From assembly GCA_019314005.1 (NCBI GenBank), contig JAFDAE010000006.1, positions 1 to 30,586 of the forward strand: 30,586 nucleotides of DNA, given 5' to 3'. The number at the start of each line of letters is the position of its first letter. The stretch's first letter is position 1. The DNA is from Deltaproteobacteria bacterium (GTDB taxonomy: Bacteria > Desulfobacterota > Desulfobacteria > C00003060 > C00003106). The position numbers and the translations under genes are program-made. The notes under the pieces were generated by a model. It did no database searches. It saw only the letters and a program-made list of their open reading frames with translations, and was not told the DNA's origin. This document shows positions 22,830-30,586 of this stretch, one piece after another.

Positions 22830-23353
22830 AAGATTTTTTTCTTTTTCTGGTACTCGGAATCGCGTTCCTTATCTTAGAGTCAACCGTGTTGGCTACATCT
22901 GCTCTTCAAGGGCTTAGATATGATCTCTTAATACCTCTTATCATTTTTGTGGCTCTCTATCACTCAATACGGGTTGGGCTCCCTCTATGTATCGTTTTTG
23001 GTTTTTTTATGGATGTTTTTTCAGGGGGGGTCTTTGGATTGTTTTTGTCTATCTATTTTTGGCTTTTTTGTTTTGTTAAAGCTATCTTGTGCTTCTTAGA
23101 TTTACAAAATTCCTTCTTAGAGGTGATTCTTGTGGTAGCGGGAGTGTTGATAGAGAACTTGATAGTTATTTTCTCAACTTCACTTTTGGAGGCAGGACAA
23201 CAAATAGAATATGTCACTTTGCAACACGTAATTGTGCAGACTCTTTTAGCGGGCGCTACAGCCCCTTTGATGTTTGTAGCTTTTTTTAAACTAAGAGATA
23301 TTAGATTCTCTTACTTATTTAGCAAGTTAGGAATTGGGGGATTGAGGGATTAA
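22826..23353 (+). CDS. mreD: Rod shape-determining protein MreD
   Basis: 175-aa polytopic inner-membrane protein with about five hydrophobic helices, the usual MreD topology, including GFFMDVFSGGVFGLF (the conserved D-x-x-S/G-G region). The start is GTG at 22826, overlapping the mreC stop as GTGA. The last residues, LGIGGLRD, are encoded by an AT-rich palindromic repeat (23327-23372) that also supplies the stop codon, so the original C-terminus may have been replaced. MreD is the least conserved member of the complex; position and hydrophobicity carry the call. Confidence 0.92.
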   Translation: MKDFFLFLVLGIAFLILESTVLATSALQGLRYDLLIPLIIFVALYHSIRVGLPLCIVFGFFMDVFSGGVFGLFLSIYFWLFCFVKAILCFLDLQNSFLEVILVVAGVLIENLIVIFSTSLLEAGQQIEYVTLQHVIVQTLLAGATAPLMFVAFFKLRDIRFSYLFSKLGIGGLRD

Positions 23354-23372
23354 GGAATTCCCTAATTCCTAA
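23327..23372. repeat. TTAGGAATT palindrome overlapping the mreD 3' end (family E, copy 1)
   Basis: TTAGGAATT (23327-23335) and AATTCCTAA (23364-23372) enclose GGGATTAAGGAATTCCC-type inner repeats. The stop codon of mreD (23351-23353) and its last eight codons lie within. The same units occur at 25229-25330. Confidence 0.8.
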
Positions 23373-23387
23373 ATTTCTTTATTTATT

Positions 23388-25238
23388 ATGAGATCTGCTT
23401 ATTTTAATTCTGTTGACACTGATTGGTATAAAAAGCGCTTTTATAGGTTGCTGATTTGTATTGTTGCCGGTTATTCAATCCTTTTCGTAAGGCTCTACTA
23501 TTTTCAGGTGCTAAAGGGTGACGATCTTAGACGTCTGGCAGAGAACAATTGTGTGCGCCTTGAAAGGGTTCCCCCATCACGCGGCCTGATCTATGACAGA
23601 AACGGCGAACTCCTTGTGGACAACCGCCCCTCTTTTAACATCTCGATTATCTTGGAGGACGCGCCTAATCCCGAACAGGTAATTAAACGGCTGGCTTTAC
23701 TCTTGAACATCCCTCCAACCCCTCTTTTAAAAAAGATTCAGGCGGCAAGGAGATCTCAACCATTTAAACCCATAATTTTAAAAAGTGATGTCAGTCGTGA
23801 TGAATTGGCCGTGATAAAGACCAGAAAGTTCGATCTGCCCGGAATCATTGTAACCGTCGAACCTCAACGTCACTATTTAATGGAAAGCGGCGCTTCCCAT
23901 CTAATCGGTTACTTGGGTGAGATCAGTCAAAAGGAATTGACCAGTGGGCGTTATCCTGACAACAAGGCAGGCGATTTCATAGGAAAATTTGGAGTTGAAA
24001 AAACGTGTGGGGCCTCTTTCTTAGGGAAGAGAGGCGGAAGACAGATAGTGGTAGACGCGCTCGGGCGAACAACGGACGTTCTTAGCGCTGTAGAGGCGAC
24101 GCCCGGGAAAAACGTTTACTTAACGATAGACCGTAGACTGCAGAAAGTAGCCGAAGATATGCTAAGCAAGAAGATATCCGGGGCTGTTCTTGCAATGGAT
24201 CCCAACAATGGTCATATTCTTGCGATCGCGAGTAACCCCTCTTTTGACCAGAATGCGTTAGTGGAAGGGATGAGTCATTCAGAGTGGAAAGGAATCGTCA
24301 CCAACCCGCTCCATCCTCTGGGAAACAAGGCGATCCAGGGCCAATATCCTCCAGCTTCCACATACAAGATCATTACGGCCATGGCGGCTCTGGAAGAGGG
24401 TGTTGTTGCAGAGGATACAGAACATTTTTGTCAGGGTTATTACAAGTTTCGGGGCCGCCGGTTCAGATGTTGGCGAGAGGCAGGGCACGGAAACTTAAAT
24501 ATACGAGAAGCATTAGCGCAGTCCTGTGATGTGTTCTTTTACAAGGTGGGAGAGAATCTGGGAGTGGATCGTTTGGCCCGCTATGCAAAAGGATGCGGGC
24601 TCGGTGTAAGAACCGGGATAAGGCTGGACAATGAGGCAATGGGGTTGGTCCCTACTATAAGTTGGAAATTACGACGCTTTGGTAGACCATGGCAGAAGGG
24701 TGAGACGCTTGTGATTGCGATTGGGCAGGGGTTCAACCTTGTTACTCCTGTGCAGATGGTTACTTTGATCAGTGCCGTGGCAAACGGGGGGACACGGTAT
24801 AGGCCGGTTGTTATAAAGGAGATACGAGATTACGACGGTAGTCTATTGGAAGCCACTGTGCCTGAGATACTCGGACGCCTGCCGGCCAGCAAAGAGACTC
24901 TGACCATCATTAGGAAGGGCTTGGAAGATGCCGTTAATACAAGATTGGGCACTGGTTGGTCTGTCCGACTTCCCGGTGGTGTAATGGCTGGAAAAACCGG
25001 CACGGCCCAAGTCGTAAAGTTAGATGAGGATAGAGATAAAAAAGAAGAAGATATCCCGTTTCGTTTTCGTGATCACGCTTGGTTTGTCGCATATGGACCA
25101 ACTAAAAAGCCGAGCATCGCAGTAGCGGTTCTTGTTGAACATGGCGGACACGGTTCGACTGCCGCGGGTCCGATCGCAAGAGAGGTTATTAAGAAATACT
25201 TGGAACTGTATCCTGAGGATACGGAGTTAGGGATTTAG
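23388..25238 (+). CDS. mrdA: Penicillin-binding protein 2 (peptidoglycan DD-transpeptidase of the elongasome)
   Basis: 616-aa monofunctional transpeptidase cross-linking side-wall peptidoglycan with RodA. It has one N-terminal membrane helix (about 19-38). The pedestal domain includes RLERVPPSRGLIYDRNGELL and FIGKFGVEKT. Catalytic motifs are S324-T-Y-K327, S379-C-D381 and K536-T-G. C348, C361, H367 and C380 fall in spacing similar to the Asp/Asp/His/Cys zinc site reported for PBP2 of other Gram-negatives (inference). There is no Shine-Dalgarno before ATG 23388, because a palindrome fills the gap after mreD. The terminal codons GAG TTA GGG ATT TAG run into another palindrome at 25229-25330. 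Confidence 0.96.
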   Translation: MRSAYFNSVDTDWYKKRFYRLLICIVAGYSILFVRLYYFQVLKGDDLRRLAENNCVRLERVPPSRGLIYDRNGELLVDNRPSFNISIILEDAPNPEQVIKRLALLLNIPPTPLLKKIQAARRSQPFKPIILKSDVSRDELAVIKTRKFDLPGIIVTVEPQRHYLMESGASHLIGYLGEISQKELTSGRYPDNKAGDFIGKFGVEKTCGASFLGKRGGRQIVVDALGRTTDVLSAVEATPGKNVYLTIDRRLQKVAEDMLSKKISGAVLAMDPNNGHILAIASNPSFDQNALVEGMSHSEWKGIVTNPLHPLGNKAIQGQYPPASTYKIITAMAALEEGVVAEDTEHFCQGYYKFRGRRFRCWREAGHGNLNIREALAQSCDVFFYKVGENLGVDRLARYAKGCGLGVRTGIRLDNEAMGLVPTISWKLRRFGRPWQKGETLVIAIGQGFNLVTPVQMVTLISAVANGGTRYRPVVIKEIRDYDGSLLEATVPEILGRLPASKETLTIIRKGLEDAVNTRLGTGWSVRLPGGVMAGKTGTAQVVKLDEDRDKKEEDIPFRFRDHAWFVAYGPTKKPSIAVAVLVEHGGHGSTAAGPIAREVIKKYLELYPEDTELGI

Positions 25239-25330
25239 GAATTAAGGAATTAAGGAATTTAGGAATTTAGGAATTAAAAAAGACAACATCCGACAATCCC
25301 ATAATCCCTCAATTCCTTAATTCCTTAATT
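25229..25330. repeat. Tandem GGAATTA palindrome between mrdA and rodA (family E, copy 2)
   Basis: AATTAAGGAATTAAGGAATT (25240-25259) is the exact reverse complement of 25311-25330. The left side continues as tandem 10-mers of the type TTAGGAATTT to 25275. The mrdA stop codon (25236-25238) lies at the start of the tandem array (TTAGGGATTTAGG). Confidence 0.88.
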
Positions 25331-25340
25331 AGGTAAGGCC

Positions 25341-26450
25341 ATGTTTGACAGACGATTAGTGCAACATTTTGATTGGGTGTTGTTGATTATAACCATCTTG
25401 ATTGCAACGGTTGGGGTTATTACCCTTTACAGCGCTGTTGCGGGTGATCCGGCCCGTAGCTACCTTTATGTAAAACAGCTTTACTGGTTCGGTATCGGGT
25501 CCGTATTCATGACGGCCGCATTTATAGTTGACTATAGATTATTGCAACAGTGGGCCGTGCCAATCTATGCTGTTTCTATTATCTTACTGATCGTGGTTTT
25601 ATTCTTCGGCAAAGTAGTATCAGGATCGCAACGTTGGCTTACATTAGGGCCTATTTCTTTTCAACCCTCTGAACTGGCAAAAATTGCCTGCATCATAGTC
25701 TTGGCACGACACTTCTCAAAAGACATAACGTACGAAGGGATGTCTTTGCGGGATCTTTTTAAGCCGTTTCTGTGGGTGATTGTCCCTTTCTGTCTAATTG
25801 TCATGGAGCCGGACCTGGGGTCTGGCCTGTTGATTTTGTTGGTCGCCGGATCCATAATCCTTTTTGTAAAAATTCAAAGAGGTGCATTTATCTTTTTGGC
25901 CGCATTAGGGGCATCAGTAATGCCTTTGGTGTGGTCCTTTCTCAAGGGATATCAGAAACAACGGATATTAACCTTTTTGAATCCGGACCGGGACCCCATG
26001 GGGGCAGGTTATCATATTATTCAATCTAAGATAGCTATTGGGTCAGGGATGCTTTCCGGTAAAGGGTTTTTAAAAGGGACCCAAAGTTATCTCTCCTTTT
26101 TGCCGGAGCAGCATACGGATTTTATCTTTTCGGTCCTGGCGGAGGAATGGGGGTTTTTAGGAGCGGTTACCGTGATAACCTTGTTTCTTGTTTTGTTGGT
26201 ATGGGGTATAAATATAGCCTTACGTTCCAGAGAAAATTTCGGGACGATTGTGGCGGTGGGCATTGTATCCATGATTGGATGGCAGGTAGTTATTAATGTG
26301 GGAATGACCATGGGGCTTATGCCTGTAGTCGGAGTTCCGCTCCCCCTTGTAAGTTACGGGGGTTCTTCCGTCCTTACCGTTATGATAGGAATAGGACTTT
26401 TAATGAACATCAGTATGCGTCGGTTCATGTTTCAAAAATTCGGGCTATAA
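25341..26450 (+). CDS. rodA: Peptidoglycan glycosyltransferase RodA (SEDS)
   Basis: 369-aa polytopic SEDS polymerase that extends glycan strands from lipid II in complex with PBP2. About ten hydrophobic helices are visible. Signatures: GSQRWLTLGPISFQPSELAK, MEPDLGSG, and GTQSYLSFLPEQHTDFIFSV with the essential Asp (D260, equivalent to E. coli D262), then GVPLPLVSYGGSS. ATG 25341 is preceded by AGGTAAGG. It is the last gene of the mre-mrd set; a 396-nt gene-free stretch follows. Confidence 0.96.
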   Translation: MFDRRLVQHFDWVLLIITILIATVGVITLYSAVAGDPARSYLYVKQLYWFGIGSVFMTAAFIVDYRLLQQWAVPIYAVSIILLIVVLFFGKVVSGSQRWLTLGPISFQPSELAKIACIIVLARHFSKDITYEGMSLRDLFKPFLWVIVPFCLIVMEPDLGSGLLILLVAGSIILFVKIQRGAFIFLAALGASVMPLVWSFLKGYQKQRILTFLNPDRDPMGAGYHIIQSKIAIGSGMLSGKGFLKGTQSYLSFLPEQHTDFIFSVLAEEWGFLGAVTVITLFLVLLVWGINIALRSRENFGTIVAVGIVSMIGWQVVINVGMTMGLMPVVGVPLPLVSYGGSSVLTVMIGIGLLMNISMRRFMFQKFGL

Positions 26451-26846
26451 TAACTTTTAGCATTGATCCTTTCACATTTGTCATCTGTCATTTCTTGTAG
26501 GCGTTCACAGGTTCAGAGTTACCTTTCTTCAGTTGCGCTTGCTTGTAAGCCAGCAAGTACTTGACGAAACCACATTCTCAAATTGTTCTATTCTCATGCC
26601 TTCTCCATTCAGAACTCACGAATCAACGGTTTAGATTTTCGGTAAACCCTGAACCATTGAACCCGTGAACGGTTACCATTTCTTAATGGTAAATGCCCAA
26701 TGATAGATGATAAGCTCATCAAAGACTTTTTACGAAGTCATCCATATTGTTCTTGAAAAACATATCTCATCGTGGTACACACCACCATCTCGTCAAGACC
26801 CGAGACCTCGTAAGACATTCGATTTTATCCAAACTGGGGAAATGCT
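26451..26846. repeat. Gene-free repeat-rich stretch between rodA and bactofilin (family F copy 2 plus CGTTCAC palindrome)
   Basis: I see no gene here. TTTGTCATCTGTCATTTCTT (26477-26496) and AATGGTAAATGCCCAATGAT (26685-26704) are family F units in opposite orientation. Inside them CGTTCACAGGTTCA (26502-26515) is inverted as TGAACCCGTGAACG (26658-26671), with GAACC/GGTTC repeats between. GACTTTTTACGAAGTCATCC (26723-26742) resembles the arm of the hairpin at 13519-13575. The last 20 nt contain the GGGG ribosome binding site of the bactofilin gene. Confidence 0.65.
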
Positions 26847-27254
26847 ATGCCCAAAGGGAAAGAAGAATTTAATACATTTTTAGGTAAGTCCACCAATTTC
26901 GAGGGAAAGCTGACCTTTGACGGGGCTGTTAGATTGGAGGGCCGCTTTAAAGGAGAGGTCGAGGGAAAGAACGGAACATTGATTGTCGGCGAAAACGGTT
27001 TTATTGATGCCTCTATCCTGGTAAATACCATTGTTATCAGTGGAGAGGTCAAAGGAAATATTAGTGCCGAGGATCGGATTGAGATACATCCCCCTGCAAA
27101 GGTCTTTGGCGATATTACGGCGCCTGTTATTGTGATAGATGAGGGAGTTGTTTTTCAGGGTAGCTGCACTATGAAGTCTCAGTCTACCGAACAGCGGGAC
27201 TCTCTACGTTTGGCAGAGCGGCAGAAGGAAGGGATAGACAAGAAAAAAGAATAA
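26847..27254 (+). CDS. Bactofilin family cytoskeletal protein
   Basis: 135 aa with the bactofilin (DUF583/polymer-forming) beta-helix core of about residues 8-105. Short right-handed helix repeats are visible: NFEGKLTFDGAVRLEGRFKG, GTLIVGENGFIDASI, ISGEVKGNISAEDRIEIHP, GDITAPVIVIDEGVVFQG. The N-terminal tail is short and the C-terminal 25 residues are charged (RQKEGIDKKKE). Bactofilins self-assemble at the membrane without nucleotide and scaffold cell-wall enzymes or other complexes. Its location right after the Rod genes fits a cell-shape role, but with 396 nt between it may be transcribed separately. The ATG is preceded by GGGG. Confidence 0.94.
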   Translation: MPKGKEEFNTFLGKSTNFEGKLTFDGAVRLEGRFKGEVEGKNGTLIVGENGFIDASILVNTIVISGEVKGNISAEDRIEIHPPAKVFGDITAPVIVIDEGVVFQGSCTMKSQSTEQRDSLRLAERQKEGIDKKKE

Positions 27255-27268
27255 AATAAAAAAAACCT

Positions 27269-27298
27269 TTGACATTTTAAGCTCCTTGATGGTATGGA
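27269..27298 (+). promoter_or_regulatory. Candidate promoter for the atp genes
   Basis: A perfect TTGACA (27269-27274) is followed after 18 nt by a poor -10, TATGGA (27293-27298), about 100 nt upstream of the b' gene. An A-rich tract (27252-27265) precedes it as a possible UP element. The weak -10 makes this tentative. Confidence 0.3.
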
Positions 27299-27397
27299 TG
27301 GGCGTCCATTTAAGCGGCGCAAGCCATCTCAATTTATAGGGCTGCTTTTAGAGTTTTTAACAGGTTCGTATCATTAGCATGTTATAAGGAGAACACC

Positions 27398-27832
27398 ATG
27401 GTTCAAATTGCACCTGATTGGACACTGTTTGTTCAGATAGCCAACTTCCTATTTTTACTCGCGGCATTAAATGTCATCCTCTACCGACCTATACGAAAAA
27501 TCCTTAGCGAACGAAAAGAGAAAATAACCGGACTTGAGAGTAGTGTTGAAGATCTCAACCGCTATGCTGAAGAGAAAAGGGAGGAGTTTGCCAACAAGAT
27601 TAATGAGGCAAAGCTGGAGGGGTTCCAAAAGAAGGAGGCTTTGAAGGCAGAAGGCGCTGGGGAAGAAAAACATATCATAAGTGAAATTCACCAAAAGGCA
27701 CAGACCGAGATGGAATCGGTACGCTCTCAAATAGCAAAGGACGTGGAGAGTGTGCGTAATACACTCCAGAAAGAGATAAAGGGTTTCTCTGCTGCGATTG
27801 TGGATAAGATATTAGGGAGGGCTGTTTCATGA
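27398..27832 (+). CDS. atpF': ATP synthase F0 subunit b' (second b-type stator subunit)
   Basis: 144 aa: an N-terminal membrane helix (LFVQIANFLFLLAALNVILYRPI), then a long charged helix that would form the right-handed coiled coil of the peripheral stalk. YRPIRKILSERKEKI is the conserved membrane-proximal part. Pairing with a second b gene makes a b/b' heterodimeric stalk, as in several Desulfobacterota and phototrophs. ATG 27398 has AAGGAGA seven nt upstream. It overlaps the next gene by 4 nt (ATGA). Subunits a and c are not upstream, so the F0 genes are split. Confidence 0.9.
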   Translation: MVQIAPDWTLFVQIANFLFLLAALNVILYRPIRKILSERKEKITGLESSVEDLNRYAEEKREEFANKINEAKLEGFQKKEALKAEGAGEEKHIISEIHQKAQTEMESVRSQIAKDVESVRNTLQKEIKGFSAAIVDKILGRAVS

Positions 27833-28428
27833 GGAAATTTTACTGTACACGACAACGAGGCGCGGCGTTATTGTGCTGCTTTGTTGCTGTGGTTTTTCTG
27901 TTCGGAGTCGGAATAGCGGTTGCATCTTCCGAAGGTGACACCGGATTTAACAAGACGGCGGATTTTATACAGCGCATTGTTAACTTTACCGTCCTTGCTG
28001 GGGCATTGTTTTTCGTTCTGCGAAAGCCTGTCAAGAATGCCTTTGTGGGCCGGAGTCAAGCTATCCAGGAAAAATTGGCGGAGCTGGAACGACAAAAAGA
28101 GGAAGCAGAGAAAAAACACGCGGAGTATAAAGGCAAATTGGCCCTCCTGGAGCAGGAGACAGCAAAGATTGTCGAGTCTTATATAGCGGAGGGCGAGGCG
28201 GCCAAGGCTCAGATCATTGAAGCGGCCGGCAAGACGGCTGACAAGATGCAGGAGCAAGCAAAGGTGGCGATTCAGCAAGAGTTTGACAAGGCCAAGGCCC
28301 AGATTCAGGATGAAATTGTTAATGAGGCGGTAGTGGCCGCTGAGAAGCTGATCAAAAAAGAGATCAATGATGAGGACCAAGACCGACTGGTCGATGAATA
28401 CATAGCAAAGGTGGTGGTGGCGCAGTGA
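27829..28428 (+). CDS. atpF: ATP synthase F0 subunit b
   Basis: 199 aa. The N-terminus looks like a cleavable signal peptide: basic start, then a hydrophobic stretch ending FGVGIAVASS (residues 25-34). A true membrane helix (about 50-65, FTVLAGALFFVLRKPV) and a long Lys/Glu/Ala-rich stalk helix follow. The extra signal segment makes it longer than E. coli b (156 aa); such b subunits are common in Desulfobacterota. It overlaps both neighbours by 4 nt, so b', b and delta are translationally coupled. Confidence 0.93.
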   Translation: MRKFYCTRQRGAALLCCFVAVVFLFGVGIAVASSEGDTGFNKTADFIQRIVNFTVLAGALFFVLRKPVKNAFVGRSQAIQEKLAELERQKEEAEKKHAEYKGKLALLEQETAKIVESYIAEGEAAKAQIIEAAGKTADKMQEQAKVAIQQEFDKAKAQIQDEIVNEAVVAAEKLIKKEINDEDQDRLVDEYIAKVVVAQ

Positions 28429-28976
28429 CAAATTTAGCGATTGCACGAAGATATGCAAAGGCTCTCCTGGCGATCGGAAAAGAAGACGGTCAGGCTGAAG
28501 CGTACAAAGAGGAGCTGTCAGGTTTTGTAGATGTCCTTGAAAAGGAAAAGGCCCTGAAGCACGCACTCTCCAATCGACTTTATGCCGCTGATAGCCGTAA
28601 GAAGGTGCTGCAGAAAGTGCTGGGAGAACTGAGCTTATCCAAGGTGATGAACTCTTTTCTATCCCTGGTGTTTGACAAGGGTCGCATAGCGTATTTGAAG
28701 GACATCAGCGAGTTTTATCAAAAACTGACTGATGACCTTGTCAATATTGCGCGTGCCACGGTAACATCTGCTGTGGAGCTCTCATCTGAAGCTCAGGACA
28801 ACATCCGGGATGCCTTGTCAAAGATGACCGGAAAGAAAGTGATTGTCGATGCCCATACCGATCCGTCACTTATCGGGGGTTTGGTGGCCAAGATAGGGGA
28901 TTTGGTTTTTGATGGCAGCATCAAGACACAGCTTTTAACTATACAAGATATTTTTAAAAGGGGAGAGAAGGTCTAA
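28425..28976 (+). CDS. atpH: ATP synthase F1 subunit delta
   Basis: 183-aa delta subunit joining the stalk to the top of the alpha3beta3 head. Seen: [19 protein letters not shown] at the N-terminus, then the helical domain. The C-terminal signature is [21 protein letters not shown] (shown in part: [18 protein letters not shown]) with short end LLTIQ. The start is GTG at 28425, overlapping the atpF stop. Its stop codon overlaps the atpA ATG by 1 nt (TAATG). Confidence 0.94.
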   Translation: MTNLAIARRYAKALLAIGKEDGQAEAYKEELSGFVDVLEKEKALKHALSNRLYAADSRKKVLQKVLGELSLSKVMNSFLSLVFDKGRIAYLKDISEFYQKLTDDLVNIARATVTSAVELSSEAQDNIRDALSKMTGKKVIVDAHTDPSLIGGLVAKIGDLVFDGSIKTQLLTIQDIFKRGEKV

Positions 28977-30493
28977 TGGAAATTCGAGCCGAAGAGATAA
29001 GTCAGATTATCAAAGAGCAGATTAAGGACTATGACAAGAAAGTAGATTTGAGCGAGACCGGTACCGTCCTTTCCGTGGGTGATGGTATTGCAAGGGTTCA
29101 TGGTGTTGAAAATGCCATGGCCATGGAACTCCTCGAGTTTCCAGGCGGCATTATGGGCCTTTGCCTCAACCTTGAGCAGGACAATGTGGGTGTCGCCATT
29201 ATGGGCGAAGATACCCATATAAAAGAAGGCGACATGGTAAAGCGGACCGGCCGTATCGCTGAGGTGCCGGTTGGAGACGCGATTATGGGTCGAGTCGTGT
29301 CCGGTATCGGCGAGCCGCTTGATGGCAAGGGACCGATCGATGCCAAAGAGTTCAGGAGGGTTGAGATGGTCGCCCCTGGTGTTATCGCTCGTAAGTCAGT
29401 GCACGAGCCGATGTATACGGGCCTTAAGGCGATCGATGCAATGACACCTGTGGGACGGGGACAGCGCGAACTTATCATCGGTGACCGCCAGATCGGCAAG
29501 ACAGCCATTGGTGTGGACGCCATTATCAACCAGAAAGGCCAGGACGTGGCCTGTATCTACGTTGCTGTTGGCCAGAAGAAGTCGACTGTGGCGCAGGTGG
29601 TGGATGTGCTCGAAAAACACGGCGCCATGGAATATACGACCGTTATTGCGGCATGTGCGAGCGATCCCGCGCCTCTTCAGTATATCGGCGCTTACGCAGG
29701 GTGTGCCATGGGCGAATATTTCCGTGACAACGGGAAGCATGCTCTGATAATCTACGACGATCTTTCCAAACAGGCGGTAGCGTATCGCCAGATATCGTTG
29801 CTACTCCGCCGTCCTCCCGGCCGTGAGGCTTATCCCGGTGACATCTTTTATAACCACTCCCGGCTCCTTGAGAGGGCCGCAAAGCTCAACGATGAATTAG
29901 GGGCGGGGTCACTGACAGCGCTTCCTATTATCGAGACCCAGGCCGGGGACGTTTCCGCGTTTATTCCTACCAATGTTATCTCGATTACGGACGGGCAGAT
30001 CTATCTGGAGCCGGCTCTCTTTTTCTCCGGTGTTCGCCCATCGATCAACGTTGGTCTTTCCGTATCCCGAGTCGGCGGCGCGGCACAGGTAAAGGCGATG
30101 AAACAGGTTGCGGGTAGCTTGAGACTTGACATGGCCCAGTTCCGTGAGTTGGAGGCATTTGCCGCGTTTGGCAGTGACCTTGATAAGGCCACACAGCAAC
30201 AGCTCACCCGAGGGCAGCGTCTGGTGGAGATATTAAAGCAACCTCAGTATCAGCCGCTTACAATGGAAAAGCAGGTATCGATACTCTATGCGGGAACGCG
30301 TGGTTTCCTTGATGAGTTGCCGCTTGATGCCGTAGCAAAATACGAAGAAGGGCTTTACTCCTTTATCGAACAGAAATACCCCCAGATATTCAAAGAACTG
30401 GATGAAAAGAAGGCCATTGATGACTCACTCGACAAGACGATGACAAAGGCATTCGGGGAATACACCCAGGAGTTCAAGGCTACTCTCCAATAA
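28976..30493 (+). CDS. atpA: ATP synthase F1 subunit alpha
   Basis: 505-aa non-catalytic nucleotide-binding subunit of F1, complete. Beta-barrel N-domain ([20 protein letters not shown]), then the P-loop GDRQIGKTA (169-177; Ile where most have Thr) and [15 protein letters not shown] as [14 protein letters not shown]. Further on are [31 protein letters not shown] and the arginine-finger block [15 protein letters not shown]. Base composition rises in GC here compared with the repeat-rich regions, as expected for a highly expressed gene. A 37-nt gap with AAGGA precedes atpG. Confidence 0.98.
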   Translation: MEIRAEEISQIIKEQIKDYDKKVDLSETGTVLSVGDGIARVHGVENAMAMELLEFPGGIMGLCLNLEQDNVGVAIMGEDTHIKEGDMVKRTGRIAEVPVGDAIMGRVVSGIGEPLDGKGPIDAKEFRRVEMVAPGVIARKSVHEPMYTGLKAIDAMTPVGRGQRELIIGDRQIGKTAIGVDAIINQKGQDVACIYVAVGQKKSTVAQVVDVLEKHGAMEYTTVIAACASDPAPLQYIGAYAGCAMGEYFRDNGKHALIIYDDLSKQAVAYRQISLLLRRPPGREAYPGDIFYNHSRLLERAAKLNDELGAGSLTALPIIETQAGDVSAFIPTNVISITDGQIYLEPALFFSGVRPSINVGLSVSRVGGAAQVKAMKQVAGSLRLDMAQFRELEAFAAFGSDLDKATQQQLTRGQRLVEILKQPQYQPLTMEKQVSILYAGTRGFLDELPLDAVAKYEEGLYSFIEQKYPQIFKELDEKKAIDDSLDKTMTKAFGEYTQEFKATLQ

Positions 30494-30530
30494 CCAGTGA
30501 GCTATATGAATAACACGTAAGGATGCACCT

Positions 30531-30586
30531 ATGGCAACGTTAAAGGATATACAGCTTAAAATAGTAGCTGTTAAGAAGACAAAGCA
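30531..30586 (+). CDS. atpG: ATP synthase F1 subunit gamma, 3' truncated by window edge
   Basis: Only the first 18 codons and part of the next are present: MATLKDIQLKIVAVKKTK, matching the gamma N-terminus (rotor helix, usually near MA-L-DI--RI--VK-T). ATG 30531 has AAGGA upstream. The position after atpA fits the standard order. Confidence 0.93.
   Translation, partial: MATLKDIQLKIVAVKKTK

Noticed and set aside
27868..28566. Long minus-strand open frame of 232 codons opposite atpF/atpH
   Set aside because: It is the antisense shadow of the Lys/Glu/Ala-rich stalk helix (Leu/Arg-rich translation), while both plus-strand genes are certain.

Overview
The window is about 30.6 kb of a Gram-negative bacterial chromosome. 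ADP-heptose/LPS synthesis, YidC with a large periplasmic domain, AtpF with a signal peptide plus a separate b', DUF2905, PgeF and an unusual DnaA together suggest Desulfobacterota (former Deltaproteobacteria). This placement is inference from gene content, not from a search. Nearly all genes are housekeeping genes. The unusual content is between them: almost every intergenic stretch over about 100 nt holds a palindromic or inverted-repeat element, from at least six families.

Layout. 1-2850: 3' end of a hybrid sensor kinase facing a leftward pgeF-xerC-hslV set. 2850-8700: DUF2905 (rightward), then leftward rfaE2, a nitrilase-fold gene, comF, icd and a cytoplasmic diguanylate cyclase, separated by repeats. 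8700-13011: leftward glcF, glcD and dnaA. 13012-13866: 855 nt without a gene, AT-rich, with several palindromes, as could be expected of a dnaA control region or origin. 13867-15559: rightward ddl coupled to an unnamed ATP-grasp gene. 15565-20501: leftward rpmH-rnpA-yidD-yidC-jag-mnmE, the classical cluster; rpmH (44 aa) was found by direct reading. 20824-26450: rightward mreB-mreC-mreD-mrdA-rodA, the complete Rod elongasome. 26847-27254: a bactofilin. 27398 to the end: ATP synthase b', b, delta, alpha and the first codons of gamma.

How the genes work together. The right half covers cell-envelope growth: D-Ala-D-Ala supply (ddl), membrane insertion (YidC/YidD), elongation (MreBCD-PBP2-RodA), bactofilin scaffold and ATP synthase. 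The left half mixes central metabolism (NADP-isocitrate dehydrogenase, glycolate/D-lactate oxidation), protein turnover (HslV), chromosome dimer resolution (XerC) and signalling.

Most notable: (1) a four-copy family of 132-144 nt long-stem elements. All four lie downstream of a gene in the same relative orientation, three of them exactly 3 nt after a stop codon, with paired arm substitutions between copies. (2) A second family whose copies share a core but have different terminal arms. (3) AT-rich palindromes that supply the C-terminal codons of MreD and the stop codon of PBP2. (4) A nitrilase-family gene lacking the segment that carries the catalytic lysine. (5) A DnaA whose DNA-recognition signature departs from the usual GRDHTTV. 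I did not find a defence system, a CRISPR array, an insertion sequence with a transposase, or a tRNA/rRNA gene.
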